In this document: positions 7,929-16,370 of the stretch, in pieces
Layout of the letters: each line of letters opens with the position of its first letter
Numbering within the stretch: the first letter of the stretch is position 1
NCBI GenBank assembly: GCA_963751955.1
Contig: CAVVWM010000002.1
Span: forward strand, 744,001-808,000
Direction: 5' to 3'
Source: JABDIY01 sp963751955
GTDB lineage: Bacteria > Actinomycetota > Acidimicrobiia > Acidimicrobiales > SZUA-35
DNA length: 64,000 bases
The notes under the pieces: model-generated
Databases searched by the model: none
The model's input: the letters and a program-made list of their open reading frames with translations, nothing else
Told to the model about the DNA's origin: nothing
Program-made: the position numbers and the translations under genes

Positions 7929-8132
7929 CTAAGGCCTCTCATGTGCAGGATCGAAGACGTCCTCGATCCGCCGCTTGAACACCGACGCAATCTTGAAGGC
8001 CAACGGAAGACTCGGGTCGTACTTCCCGACCTCTACTGCGTTTACGGTCTGACGGGAGACACCGAGGCGTTGGGCCAGTTCACCCTGGGTCAGATCGTGT
8101 TCGGCCCGCAGCACTCGAAGTTTGTTCTTCAC
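7929..8132 (-). CDS. XRE-family (Cro/CI) transcriptional regulator
   Basis: A 67-residue single-domain helix-turn-helix protein. The recognition region reads LTQGELAQRLGVSRQTVNAVE followed by KYDPSLPLAFKIASVF, the compact YozG-like architecture. The start is GTG at 8132, which overlaps the TGA (8129-8131) ending the reading frame of the adjacent membrane protein once its frameshift is repaired (GTGA). Such small regulators often form a two-gene unit with a small membrane protein, as here, and probably control their own promoter at 8570-8598; that is inference. Confidence 0.9.
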   Translation of the reverse strand: MKNKLRVLRAEHDLTQGELAQRLGVSRQTVNAVEVGKYDPSLPLAFKIASVFKRRIEDVFDPAHERP

Positions 8133-8535
8133 CGGTATCGACGTGTGGCCATCAACACACCGCCGATGTAGGCCAGCAACATGATGGTTCCTGTATCAGT
8201 GGTGTCTAGCTCGGGCGAACCAGCAAATCGAACAACCGATAGGACATCGTCACCAGAAGTCCAACGCTGAAACCGAATGCCACACCCTCCAGCTGAATTC
8301 GTCGGGTCAGTTCATCCGCCTCTGAGATGTAGCGTCGGTAGGCCAACAGCCCACCGACCCCCAGTGCGGTGGTTCCCAGCGCAAGGGTCCATGCCAAGAG
8401 CCCTTCGCCAATCGTGTCCGATGACAGGAGCCACGTTGCAGCGACGAACACGACCGCCCAGCCAATACTCCACACGAGGAGTCGCTGCCCATTTCGACGG
8501 TCCGATTCGGGTAGACAGGCTGGGTCTCTCAACAT
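8129..8535 (-). pseudogene. Four-TM membrane protein, frameshifted near 8213
   Basis: Start ATG 8535 has GGAG at good spacing. The first frame runs RRYISEADELTRRIQLEGVAF and then through LLVTMSYRLFDLLVRPS to a premature TAG at 8206-8208. One frame over, the sequence continues ELDTTDTGTIMLLAYIGGVL and ends MATRRYR at TGA 8129. Related small membrane proteins beside XRE regulators have just such a fourth segment ending in RRRYR, so the gene is split by one missing base in the GGG run at 8213-8215. Repaired length is about 135 aa. The GTGA overlap with the regulator supports the repaired reading. It could be sequencing error rather than a true pseudogene. Confidence 0.75.
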
Positions 8536-8569
8536 CGCGTTCTCCGTCCCGATGTGTCGCGGGTGCTTT

Positions 8570-8598
8570 ACTATATGACAAGTAACCTTGACAAACAA
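8570..8598 (-). promoter_or_regulatory. Promoter of membrane protein-XRE operon
   Basis: Minus strand: -35 TTGTTT (8593-8598), a 17-bp spacer, and -10 TATAGT (8570-8575). The spacer contains TTGTCA twice, 13 bp apart, a possible operator for the XRE regulator. A leader of about 25 nt with GGAG follows, unlike most genes here. Confidence 0.6.
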
Positions 8599-8631
8599 CC
8601 TGAATTGGGCTGAGGCAGGGGCAATCGTGGC

Positions 8632-9009
8632 ATGCTTCTGCCCATGGCGAAGAACGTGCTCGGTACTGAACTGGCGACCTGTGGAACGGATCCGATGACC
8701 GGCTTCTATCGGGATGGCTGCTGCAACACTGGTGCCGACGACATGGGTGTCCACACTGTGTGTGCCATCGTGACCGCCGAATTCCTCGAGTTTTCCAAGG
8801 CTCAAGGGAACGACCTCTCCACACCGATGCCGGTGTATGGATTCGCCGGTCTCAAGCCGGGCGATCGCTGGTGTTTGTGTGCCAGTCGCTGGGCCGAGGC
8901 TCGAGACGCCGGGATGGCACCGGCGGTTGACCTGGAAGCCACTCACGCACGCTCGCTGGAGTGGGCCTCGCTCACAGAATTCGAAGCCGCCAACGAGGCG
9001 TCGCAATAG
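8632..9009 (+). CDS. DUF2237 family protein
   Basis: Conserved small protein of unknown function (125 aa). Diagnostic stretches are NVLGTELATCGTDPMTGFYR, DGCCNTGADDMGVHTVC, FSKAQGNDLSTP and LKPGDRWCLCASRW, which carry several invariant cysteines. It is expected to be cytosolic. Two starts are possible: ATG 8632, with AGGGGC about 11 bases upstream, and ATG 8644, which gives the MAKNVLG N-terminus usual in the family. I keep the longer one but the shorter is equally likely. It ends one base before the convergent VOC gene. No function can be assigned from sequence. Confidence 0.88.
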   Translation: MLLPMAKNVLGTELATCGTDPMTGFYRDGCCNTGADDMGVHTVCAIVTAEFLEFSKAQGNDLSTPMPVYGFAGLKPGDRWCLCASRWAEARDAGMAPAVDLEATHARSLEWASLTEFEAANEASQ

Positions 9010-9336
9010 TTAGATCTGGTCGAACAAGATCTTGTTTCCGTCGGGGTCGGTCACCATGAAGTGCACGGCGTCGTCGGATTCGCCCGACCCTGATTCGATC
9101 TCGTAGCCGTTGGCCACCAGGGCCGAGGCGACCGCCCGCGCGTCAGATGGGTTGAACGTGATCAAGTTGTCCTCGAACATGCCCTCGAACAGGCCGATTT
9201 TTGATGAGCCACGTTGGAGCATGGCCCACGACGTACCGTCGCCATCGATCACTTCGAAGCCGAGGGTTTCATAAAACGCTCGCGCCGCCTTGAGGCTCTT
9301 GACGGTAAGGCTGATCGAAAACGGTCCGGCATCCAC
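9010..9336 (-). CDS. VOC/glyoxalase-fold protein
   Basis: Single vicinal-oxygen-chelate domain of about 108 residues, starting FSISLTVKSLKAARAFYETL and ending VHFMVTDPDGNKILFDQI, the two hallmark strands of the fold. Members include glyoxalases, dioxygenases and antibiotic-binding proteins; the metal residues cannot be assigned here, so the role is open. Start GTG 9336 puts the first strand right after the start, as usual; longer readings would run into the divergent aminotransferase start at 9401. The stop is adjacent to the DUF2237 stop at 9009, so these two genes converge. Confidence 0.8.
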   Translation of the reverse strand: MDAGPFSISLTVKSLKAARAFYETLGFEVIDGDGTSWAMLQRGSSKIGLFEGMFEDNLITFNPSDARAVASALVANGYEIESGSGESDDAVHFMVTDPDGNKILFDQI

Positions 9337-9386
9337 ACCACCAGCATCGCTGCCGGCGCGGCGCTTCGCAATCGATCGACCATCGC

Positions 9387-9392
9387 TAGGGT
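9387..9392 (+). promoter_or_regulatory. -10 element, leaderless aminotransferase
   Basis: TAGGGT is followed after eight bases by ATG 9401, with no ribosome binding site between. This decides the start over the longer reading from 9290. Confidence 0.5.
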
Positions 9393-9400
9393 TGATCTCG

Positions 9401-10378
9401 ATGGCATCGACCCACGAGTACATCCCAGATCCGCGGAACGAGACGATCAAGGTCTGGCTCAACGGCCTGCTCGTCCCGCGTGCCAAAGCGACAGTGAGTG
9501 TTCTCGATTCCGGATTCATGCTGGGCGACGGCGTATGGGAGGGCATCCGGATCCACAACGGGAAGCTGGCCTTCATCGATCAGCATCTCCGACGACTGTA
9601 CGAAGGCGCGGCCGCGATCGATATGGACGTCGGGCTCACGGCGTCCGAGCTGACAGAGGCGATCTACTCGACGTTGGCCGCCAACGATCAGGCCGATCCC
9701 GATGAAAACGACGCAGTGCACATACGCCTGATGGTGACTCGTGGCCTTCGCTCCACGCCGTACCAGAGTCCCTCGGTTGTGATCAGCGACGCCACCGTCG
9801 TCATCTTGCCTGAGTTCAAGGCGCCCAAGCCCGAAGTGTTGACGCGAGGGCTGAAGCTCTACACCGTCTCCACCCGCCGCGGACGCCCCGATGTGCAGGA
9901 CCCGAAATGGAACAGCCACAGCAAGCTCAATTGCATTTCCGCCTGTATCCAAGCCGACAAGGCAGGTGCCGACGAGGCGCTCATGCTCGACCCCCACGGG
10001 TTCGTATCAACTTGCAACTCCACCCACTTCTTCATCGTCACCGAGGGGCACGGATTCAACGGACCCCAAGAGGTATGGACCTCTACCGGTGACTACTGCA
10101 TGCCGGGCATCACTCGATCCAACATCATCAGGTTGTGCGAAGAGAAGGGCATCGTCGTTCGCCAGAAGAACTTCTCACTCACTGACGTGTATGCCGCCGC
10201 CGAGGCGTTCGTCACCGGAACCTTCGCCGGCGTTGCACCGGTTGCCGAAGTCGATGGCCGGGCGATGGGTGGTGTTCGAGCTGCGATGCGTGGATCCGAA
10301 CCATCTGGGGGACGGGGTCCGATCACTGAACAGCTCCAGAATTGGTACGGCGAACTGATTCAAGCCGAGACAATCTGA
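9401..10378 (+). CDS. Class IV (branched-chain-type) aminotransferase
   Basis: PLP fold-type IV transaminase of 325 residues. The catalytic lysine is Lys175 in WNSHSKLNCI; PLP-binding and entrance blocks are DSGFMLGDGVWEGIR and FVTGTFAGVAPV. The motif after the substrate loop is GFVSTCNSTHFF, whereas classic IlvE and D-amino acid transaminases have SEGSGSNIF, so the glutamate that contacts the PLP pyridine nitrogen is replaced by Thr204. That marks a distinct subgroup often called branched-chain aminotransferase-like. In this neighbourhood it could supply 2-oxoacids to the dehydrogenase complex at 12.7-17.5 kb, but substrate is not decided by sequence. Confidence 0.85.
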   Translation: MASTHEYIPDPRNETIKVWLNGLLVPRAKATVSVLDSGFMLGDGVWEGIRIHNGKLAFIDQHLRRLYEGAAAIDMDVGLTASELTEAIYSTLAANDQADPDENDAVHIRLMVTRGLRSTPYQSPSVVISDATVVILPEFKAPKPEVLTRGLKLYTVSTRRGRPDVQDPKWNSHSKLNCISACIQADKAGADEALMLDPHGFVSTCNSTHFFIVTEGHGFNGPQEVWTSTGDYCMPGITRSNIIRLCEEKGIVVRQKNFSLTDVYAAAEAFVTGTFAGVAPVAEVDGRAMGGVRAAMRGSEPSGGRGPITEQLQNWYGELIQAETI

Positions 10379-10383
10379 CTGAT

Positions 10384-11754
10384 TCAGAGGAGGGTCGTGA
10401 TGACGCGACCGTCCTGGAAGACGGTAATCTCGCCGTCCTGGCTGACCTTCAACACAGTCTTTGCGATCAGCGACAACGTCTTGGCGGCGGCTGTTCGGGC
10501 ACCTTCGTGTTGGCTGTCCTTGCTGGTGAGGATGGCACCGTAGGCCAAGAGATTGCCTTGGAAGTCGACGATCGTTGCACCATCGAGTCCGGCCAGTCGA
10601 GCCAGCGTTTGGGCGTCCATGTCCGTAGTCTCGATGAGGTGATGGAGCCGAGTCTCCGCACGCATGGCCTGGGGATCGAGGTCGTTCCTGAGGTCGTAGC
10701 GATCCTTCCGAGCCACGGTGGAATCGAGCGCTTCGGTTGATCCTACGATGCCGAAAATCGCTCCCTCTTCCTGCATCGATACGATCAGTGCCGCCTGAAC
10801 GACCAATTCAACTGCGGACCCGATACCGACCGTTTCCTGGAGGGCGCGCGTGAGCCAAATCGGGAAGGCCTTCCAGTGTTCGCTCCGTCGGACCACCAGC
10901 GGACGGCCGTCAACAAAGGCCCATATGCTCCGATCGGCGCGGAGATAGAAGCCGATCCCGCCGAGCTTCTCCGTGGCGTGGGCGACTATCGACCCACTGT
11001 CAGAGAAGGGCCTTCGTTCAGGAGTAAGGACAGGCGCATCCGGGATCAGCTGATCGATCCGGTGAGCCTGCAGCTCAGTTCTGGCCCTACCCATCTCATC
11101 GACCACCAACACCGACCGACGACCGTCGAACAGCAATGGACTGCGCTTGGCTGAGCGAAGACCCGAAGGATAGGACACGTTGAGCCGGGGTTCGTCGGTC
11201 AGCGCGTTGGTGATCACCACCCCGTGCGTGAGGTTCTGAGACTCCACCCGTGTGCCACTCAGTTCGATGAGGTACTCGATCGTCTCGGCCAGGAGCCGCC
11301 GGTGATCGGTGTCGTTTCCGTTCCAGATCGGGTGTTGCGCGAGGAACTCCACAATGATGGTGTCGCGCAGCGCCCTTAGTAGCGACGGCGACAGGGAGGC
11401 GGGGTTGGGCCCGCTGTTCACCGTCTGAAATCGCACCGCCGCGTTCAGAGCGGCCGCAGGAAGCGATTCGAGTGTCTGTCCCAGCTCTGACTGGGCCTCT
11501 GCGATCGAGGCGGGAATTCGATCCTCGAAATCCACGATGAGTGTGGTTACCCATCCGTCGAGAATCTGTCGACTTTCCGCCGCCACCGGCTCGCCCGAGC
11601 TGTGCGGCGCCTCGGCCTGGGTCGGTTCCCATCCAATCGGTCGATAGTGGAGCTTGATTGTTGCCAGCGAGAGTAGTTCGCCCACGAATTCGGCCACTGC
11701 AATGCCCACCGGGTCAGGAGGTACCGAACCGGTGATCGAAAGACGTTGAATCAT
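10384..11754 (-). CDS. DisA_N/DAC-like nucleotide-sensor protein
   Basis: 456 residues with no membrane segment. The C-terminal 66 residues look like the diadenylate cyclase (DisA_N) fold: DGATIVDFQGNLLAYGAIL carries the DGA motif at 391-393, and SQDGEITVFQDGR matches the last strands. The second catalytic motif, normally GTRHRAA, is GARTAAA here, so the RHR needed for c-di-AMP synthesis is missing. That suggests a sensor (resembling DACNV-type domains) rather than a synthase. The middle region has FYLRADRSIWAFVDGRPLVV, probably part of the same module. Start ATG 11754 is 54 bp from the divergent heliorhodopsin start, so co-regulation is likely. Confidence 0.72.
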   Translation of the reverse strand: MIQRLSITGSVPPDPVGIAVAEFVGELLSLATIKLHYRPIGWEPTQAEAPHSSGEPVAAESRQILDGWVTTLIVDFEDRIPASIAEAQSELGQTLESLPAAALNAAVRFQTVNSGPNPASLSPSLLRALRDTIIVEFLAQHPIWNGNDTDHRRLLAETIEYLIELSGTRVESQNLTHGVVITNALTDEPRLNVSYPSGLRSAKRSPLLFDGRRSVLVVDEMGRARTELQAHRIDQLIPDAPVLTPERRPFSDSGSIVAHATEKLGGIGFYLRADRSIWAFVDGRPLVVRRSEHWKAFPIWLTRALQETVGIGSAVELVVQAALIVSMQEEGAIFGIVGSTEALDSTVARKDRYDLRNDLDPQAMRAETRLHHLIETTDMDAQTLARLAGLDGATIVDFQGNLLAYGAILTSKDSQHEGARTAAAKTLSLIAKTVLKVSQDGEITVFQDGRVITTLL

Positions 11755-11808
11755 GAAAATCCAGTCTCGCACCGTTTTGTTCAGATGGTTGTCGGATACA
11801 CATGCGGA

Positions 11809-12627
11809 GTGACTAGGACCCCATTCATCAGTAATCCCAAGGCTGACGGTGACCCCGAATCGGTTGACGTTCCGGAGGCCACATTGGCCAGTTTGCGCAA
11901 GCTGAATATCGGGGCGGGCATTTTCCACTTCGTGTCGGCCACCGTGATGCTTCTCATCGCAGCTGACTTCACGCTTCCCATTACCACGTTCAACCTGAAT
12001 GGGCCGCCCGGGACTCCCGTCGAACAAGGAGTCTTGAGCACGCTGTATGACATTCAGCTAGCCCCGCTCACCTACGGCTTCCTCTTCCTCTCGGCCCTGT
12101 TCCACTTACTCATCTCAACAGTTGGCTTCACCAAGTACGGCGATGAACTTCGGCACGGCCGCAACCGTTTCCGTTGGGTCGAGTACTCGCTCTCATCGAC
12201 GTTGATGATCATCACGATCGGCCTGATCACGACCATCACCGATCTCGCTGCGCTGATTGCGGTGGCCTTTGCCAACATCTCGATGATCCTGTTCGGCTGG
12301 ATCATGGAGATGGTCAATCGTCGGGGCGACAAGGTCTGGTGGACCCCGTTCTGGTTCGGCTGCATCGCCGGCATTGGCCCCTGGTTGGCAATTCTCGCCT
12401 ACCTCTTCACTGGCGATGGCGAGCCTCCCACATTCGTGTACGGGATCATCTTCTCCATCTTCTTCTTCTTCAACACTTTTGCCATCAACCAATGGCTCCA
12501 GTACGCCGAAGTTGGAAAGTGGAAGGACTACCTGGTGGGGGAGAGGACCTACATCATCCTCAGCTTCGTCGCCAAGAGCGTGCTCGCCTGGCAGCTGTAC
12601 GCCAACGTCCTGATCCCCGAGGGCTAG
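11809..12627 (+). CDS. Heliorhodopsin
   Basis: Seven-helix retinal protein of 272 residues. Diagnostic blocks are FRWVEYSLSSTLMI (Glu125, Schiff-base counterion position), NISMILFGWIMEMVN, PFWFGCIAGIGPW, FVYGIIFSIFFFFN and LSFVAKSVLAWQ, with Lys256 for retinal and Trp261 behind it. Heliorhodopsins lie inverted in the membrane (N-terminus inside) and are not ion pumps; their roles are mostly unsettled. The FNLNGPPGTP loop after helix A is also typical. GTG 11809 is chosen because TACACA lies six bases upstream; ATG 11785 is possible. The divergent neighbour encodes a DisA_N-like sensor. Confidence 0.95.
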   Translation: MTRTPFISNPKADGDPESVDVPEATLASLRKLNIGAGIFHFVSATVMLLIAADFTLPITTFNLNGPPGTPVEQGVLSTLYDIQLAPLTYGFLFLSALFHLLISTVGFTKYGDELRHGRNRFRWVEYSLSSTLMIITIGLITTITDLAALIAVAFANISMILFGWIMEMVNRRGDKVWWTPFWFGCIAGIGPWLAILAYLFTGDGEPPTFVYGIIFSIFFFFNTFAINQWLQYAEVGKWKDYLVGERTYIILSFVAKSVLAWQLYANVLIPEG

Positions 12628-12634
12628 CGGTTCG

Positions 12635-12710
12635 TTCTCCCGTTCTGCCAGCACATCTTCTTGTTCTAACGTTCGACCACCACAGGAGATGTTGTCTGGG
12701 AACGGGAGAA
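12635..12710. terminator. Long bidirectional hairpin between convergent genes
   Basis: Arms pair as 12635-12645 with 12700-12710 (11 bp, TTCTCCCGTTC/GAACGGGAGAA), CCAG 12648-12651 with CTGG 12696-12699, and ACATCT 12653-12658 with AGATGT 12687-12692. It sits between the heliorhodopsin and lpdA stops. There is no clear T-run on either side, so it may be a barrier or RNA-stabilising hairpin. Confidence 0.6.
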
Positions 12711-12748
12711 GAGCGGGATGTGGTGGCCCAACGGGATTTGGGCGAGAT

Positions 12749-14131
12749 CTAGGGATTCAGCAGTGCTTTTGCCGCTTCCATGATCGCCTCACTCATTGTG
12801 GGGTGAGGGTGAATGGTGGCAGCGAGATCAGGGATCGTTGCTGCCATTTCGATAGCGAAACCCAGTTCGCCGATCAGCTCGCTCACGCCATAGCCAGCCA
12901 GCTGGGCCCCAACGATGGTGCCCTCGCTATCGGAAACCAGCTGTACGAATCCCACCGAGTCTCCCAGAGTCTGGGCTCTTCCGTTTGCGACAAACGGGAC
13001 TCGGCTACTCCGGGCCCCCGGATCCTGCGATTTTGCCGTCGCCGGTGTGAGCCCTACCGAAGCCACTTCGGGGTCACTGAACACAACCTCGGGAACCGCG
13101 GCAGGATCAAATTCGGTCCGCAGACCCGCAATCGCGTCGGCAGCCACGAGCGCTTCGGCGGTTGCCTTGTGGGCGAGCGCGGGTCCAGCAGTGATGTCGC
13201 CGATGGCGTAGATCCCTTTGTGGGCCCGGCGATTTGGGTCCACGTCGATCAACCCGCGTTCACCGGTTGCGAGACCGGCTGCTGCGAGGTTGACGAGGTC
13301 GGTGTTCGGGATACGGCCAACGGCTACAACCACAATGTCGGCTGTCAGCGATGTCTCGCCGTCGGGCCCCGAAACGAAGAGCTCGTCAGAGGCGATTCTC
13401 TGAGCTCGGCTGTCCAGGAGCGAACGCACACCCAGTTGATCGAGCCGTCGCTGCACCACCCGTCCCAGTGCGGGTTCCATGCCGGGTAGTAGCCGGTCGC
13501 CCATTTCAACGATCGTCACAGAAGATCCGAGCTTGGCAAATGCGGTTCCCAGTTCGACCCCGATGTAGCCACCACCGATCACCACGATGGAAGTTGGGAT
13601 TCGGTCCAGGGCCAGGGCGCCGGTTGAATCAAGAACTTCCACCGAGTCGTGCAGGCCTGGTTCCAGTCCCTCGAGCACGATCGGCCGGCTACCAACGGCG
13701 AGAACGCAGAAGTCGAACTCGAGGTGCTTCACGTTGTCACCCTGTTCGATCACCAATCGGTCAGAACGAGCGAAACGAGCGGACCCCTGCCACACCTCCA
13801 CCCCGGCGGTGGCCAACAGACCCCTCACCCCGTCGGTGAGTGTGGCAACAATGTTGCGCCGATGATCGACCATTGCCGCCGGGTCGAGTTCGACCGAGAC
13901 ATGAACTCCGCTCCCGCTCTCCGACTGTGGCGTGTGGGCGATCTCGGCTTGATGAATCAACGCTTTGCTGGGGATACAACCGGTGTTCAGACATACCCCA
14001 CCGACTGCGTCGCGTTCCACCAAGATCACGCGCTTGCCGTGCTCGGCCAGTCGGAGGGCGGCCTCATAACCCCCCGGTCCGCCTCCGATCACCACGACGT
14101 CGGTGCGGTCAGCCACCTCTCCGACGACCAT
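12749..14131 (-). CDS. lpdA: Dihydrolipoamide dehydrogenase (E3)
   Basis: Flavoprotein of 460 residues that reoxidises lipoamide of 2-oxoacid dehydrogenase complexes with NAD+. The FAD site is VVVIGGGPGGYEAA, the redox disulfide is VCLNTGCIPSK (Cys47, Cys52), the NAD site is VVIGGGYIGVELG, and the C-terminal HPHPTMSEAI carries the active-site histidine. All catalytic elements are intact and length is normal. Its start overlaps the E2 stop by one base, making it the last gene of the E1a-E1b-E2-E3 operon. The long hairpin at 12635-12710 probably ends the transcript. Confidence 0.96.
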   Translation of the reverse strand: MVVGEVADRTDVVVIGGGPGGYEAALRLAEHGKRVILVERDAVGGVCLNTGCIPSKALIHQAEIAHTPQSESGSGVHVSVELDPAAMVDHRRNIVATLTDGVRGLLATAGVEVWQGSARFARSDRLVIEQGDNVKHLEFDFCVLAVGSRPIVLEGLEPGLHDSVEVLDSTGALALDRIPTSIVVIGGGYIGVELGTAFAKLGSSVTIVEMGDRLLPGMEPALGRVVQRRLDQLGVRSLLDSRAQRIASDELFVSGPDGETSLTADIVVVAVGRIPNTDLVNLAAAGLATGERGLIDVDPNRRAHKGIYAIGDITAGPALAHKATAEALVAADAIAGLRTEFDPAAVPEVVFSDPEVASVGLTPATAKSQDPGARSSRVPFVANGRAQTLGDSVGFVQLVSDSEGTIVGAQLAGYGVSELIGELGFAIEMAATIPDLAATIHPHPTMSEAIMEAAKALLNP

Positions 14132-15377
14132 CAGCGGGCCAGTAGCGAGACCGGATCGGACAATTGCTCGATCACATACTCCTGGAATGAGGTCATCACG
14201 TCGCCGTCGATCAGGCGATGGTCCACCGCAATCGAGATCGGCAGGGTAGGTCGGGCAACGATTCCACCATCCACGACAAATGGGCGGGGCTTGATCGATC
14301 CGAAGCCAACGATCAGCACTTCTGGTGCCTTGATGATCGGAGTTGCGAAACGTCCCCCGAGCGAACCGTAGTTGGTGATCGTTGCCGTGCCCCCTTGAAG
14401 TTCGGCGGCAGTGATGGTCCTATTCCGCACAGCCTCGGATAGCCGTGAGATCTCCCCTGCGAGGTTGAATAGTGAACGTTGATCAGCGTCTCGGATCACC
14501 GGAACCGACAGCCCCTCAGCTGATGCCACCGCAATGCCGATATTGATCTGCTGGTGAACGGTGATCGTTCCTGCGTCGGGATCGATCGATGCGTTCAGCA
14601 ATGGATAGCGGCGGAGCCCATTGGCGACGGCGAGAACGAAGAACGCCAGGGGAGTGAGAGCGACGGCTCCGTCAGGATCTCGTTCCCGCATTCGACGGCG
14701 CGCTTCGAGCAACTCGGTGGCGTCGGCTTCGTCGTTTCCATGGATGTGGGGGATCTGCCAGCTTCGGGCCATCGCCTCGGCTGTTACTCGTCGGATGCCC
14801 CGCAGCGGGTGGGTTCCCTTCTCCAGCCAACCTAGCTGACTGGATTTCACGGGAGCATTCTGAATTGGCGGCGCCGAGACCAGAGCGGTGGAGGTGTCGG
14901 TGGCGACTTGAGCCGCAGGCGCGGCGCGTGGTTCGAGATGGGCGTCAAGGTCGCCATTGGTGATGCGCCCACCGGGCCCGGTTCCGGTTAGTTCGCTGAG
15001 GTCGATTCCAGCCTCCATGGCACGACGCCGCACAACTGGCGCCGCTTTGGGACGGGCAGCATCCGGGGCCCTTCGGGGGACCGACCTTTGTGCTTGTTCG
15101 GGGTCTGACTCCGGTGCGGGTTTTGGGTCTGACCTCGGGGTGGGCTGCCGTCGAACTCCACGATTACCTGACCGACTTCTGCGATATCACCTTCGGCGAA
15201 TCCGAGGCGGCGGATCACACCGCTCTGTGGTGACGGGAGCTGGGTCTGGCTCTTGTCGGTGAGGATCTCGACCAGCGGCTGATCCCGCTCGACCTGTTGA
15301 CCTTCGGCAACCAACCATTCAATTATCTCGGCACTCTCGAGGCCCTCTCCGACATCGGGCAGACGGAATTCGGTCAT
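14131..15377 (-). pseudogene. Dihydrolipoamide acyltransferase (E2), frameshifted
   Basis: E2 core of a 2-oxoacid dehydrogenase complex, split by one base. The first part starts MTEFRLPDVGEGLESAEII and carries the lipoyl lysine in EILTDKSQTQ. The second frame gives a Pro/Ala-rich linker, an E3-binding domain (GIDLSELTGTGPGGRI) and the acyltransferase core with IAVDHRLIDGD at the catalytic histidine. Adding one C to the run matching GGGG at 15137-15140 joins both into about 415 aa. Since the domains are intact on both sides and E2 is required by its operon, sequencing error is more likely than decay. Stop overlaps lpdA; start abuts the E1-beta stop. Confidence 0.88.
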
Positions 15378-16370
15378 CTATGCCTCCATCCCGACAACAC
15401 GGCGAACAGCGGCTGCGATTCGATCAACATCGGGAACGAAGTGGTCCTCGAGCATGCCTACGGGGTAGGGCGTGTCGTAGCCCGAGACCCGTTGAACCGG
15501 GGCCTCGAGCGAGTAGAACGCCTCGTCGTTGATGGTGGCGATGACCTCGCTGGCAAACCCGTTGGTCTCGGGTGCCTCCTGCACCACAACCACGCGGCCA
15601 CAGGCCTCCACCGCCTGCACGATCGATTCGGTGTCCAGCGGCACGAGGGTTCGGAGATCGAGGACTCGAACCGCGATCCCTTCTTCGGCCAGCTGAACTG
15701 CAACCCGGCGGCTGAGCTCGACTTGGAAGGACCAGGTGATGATCACAACATCGTCGCCCTGGCTCACCGTGCGAGCCTCACCAAATGGCACCAGGTGTTC
15801 CTCGGTTGGCACTGGATCCTTGATCATCCGATAACCCCGAAGCGGCTCCAGAAACAACACTGGATTGGGGTCGCGTATCGCCGTGGCCAGCAGCCCTTTG
15901 GCATCGGCGGCACTTGATGGGAGCACGATCTTGAGGCCGGGGATGTTGGCGTACTGTGCTTCGAGCGACTCGCTGTGGAGTTCCGGAGTCCGCACGCCGC
16001 CACCGAATGGCGAGCGAATGGTGATGGGCACTTCGAACCTACTTCTGGTTCGATAGCGGAGGCGAGCGATCTGCCCTGCGATCTGATGGAACGCTTGATA
16101 GGAGAAGCCGAGGAACTGGATCTCGGGGACTGGCACCATGCCGGCGGCCGCCAGTCCCACCGCTGTCCCGGCAATTACGGCCTCGGCCAACGGCGTGTCG
16201 ACGACCCTTCCGGCTCCGAACTCGGCGAGCAGACCTTCGGTCGCCCGGAACACGCCGCCGTTCTGAGCGACGTCTTCACCAAACACCATCACCCGTTCGT
16301 CCCTGGCCATCTCGGCATGCAGCGTGTGGTTGATGGCCTCCAACATGTTCATCGTCACGGCATCGGTCAT
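15378..16370 (-). CDS. 2-oxoacid dehydrogenase E1 component, beta subunit
   Basis: Transketolase-fold beta subunit (330 aa) of a heterotetrameric E1 that decarboxylates pyruvate or branched-chain 2-oxoacids. Typical segments are MLEAINHTLHAEMARDERVM, FGEDVAQNGGVFRATEGL, DTPLAEAVIAGTAVGLA and RSPFGGGVRTPELHSES. Start ATG 16370 overlaps the E1-alpha stop (ATGA at 16367-16370); the longer upstream reading is a shadow. Sequence alone does not separate pyruvate from 2-oxoisovalerate dehydrogenase. The nearby branched-chain-type aminotransferase and isobutyryl-CoA-type mutase make a branched-chain substrate attractive, as inference. Confidence 0.92.
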   Translation of the reverse strand: MTDAVTMNMLEAINHTLHAEMARDERVMVFGEDVAQNGGVFRATEGLLAEFGAGRVVDTPLAEAVIAGTAVGLAAAGMVPVPEIQFLGFSYQAFHQIAGQIARLRYRTRSRFEVPITIRSPFGGGVRTPELHSESLEAQYANIPGLKIVLPSSAADAKGLLATAIRDPNPVLFLEPLRGYRMIKDPVPTEEHLVPFGEARTVSQGDDVVIITWSFQVELSRRVAVQLAEEGIAVRVLDLRTLVPLDTESIVQAVEACGRVVVVQEAPETNGFASEVIATINDEAFYSLEAPVQRVSGYDTPYPVGMLEDHFVPDVDRIAAAVRRVVGMEA

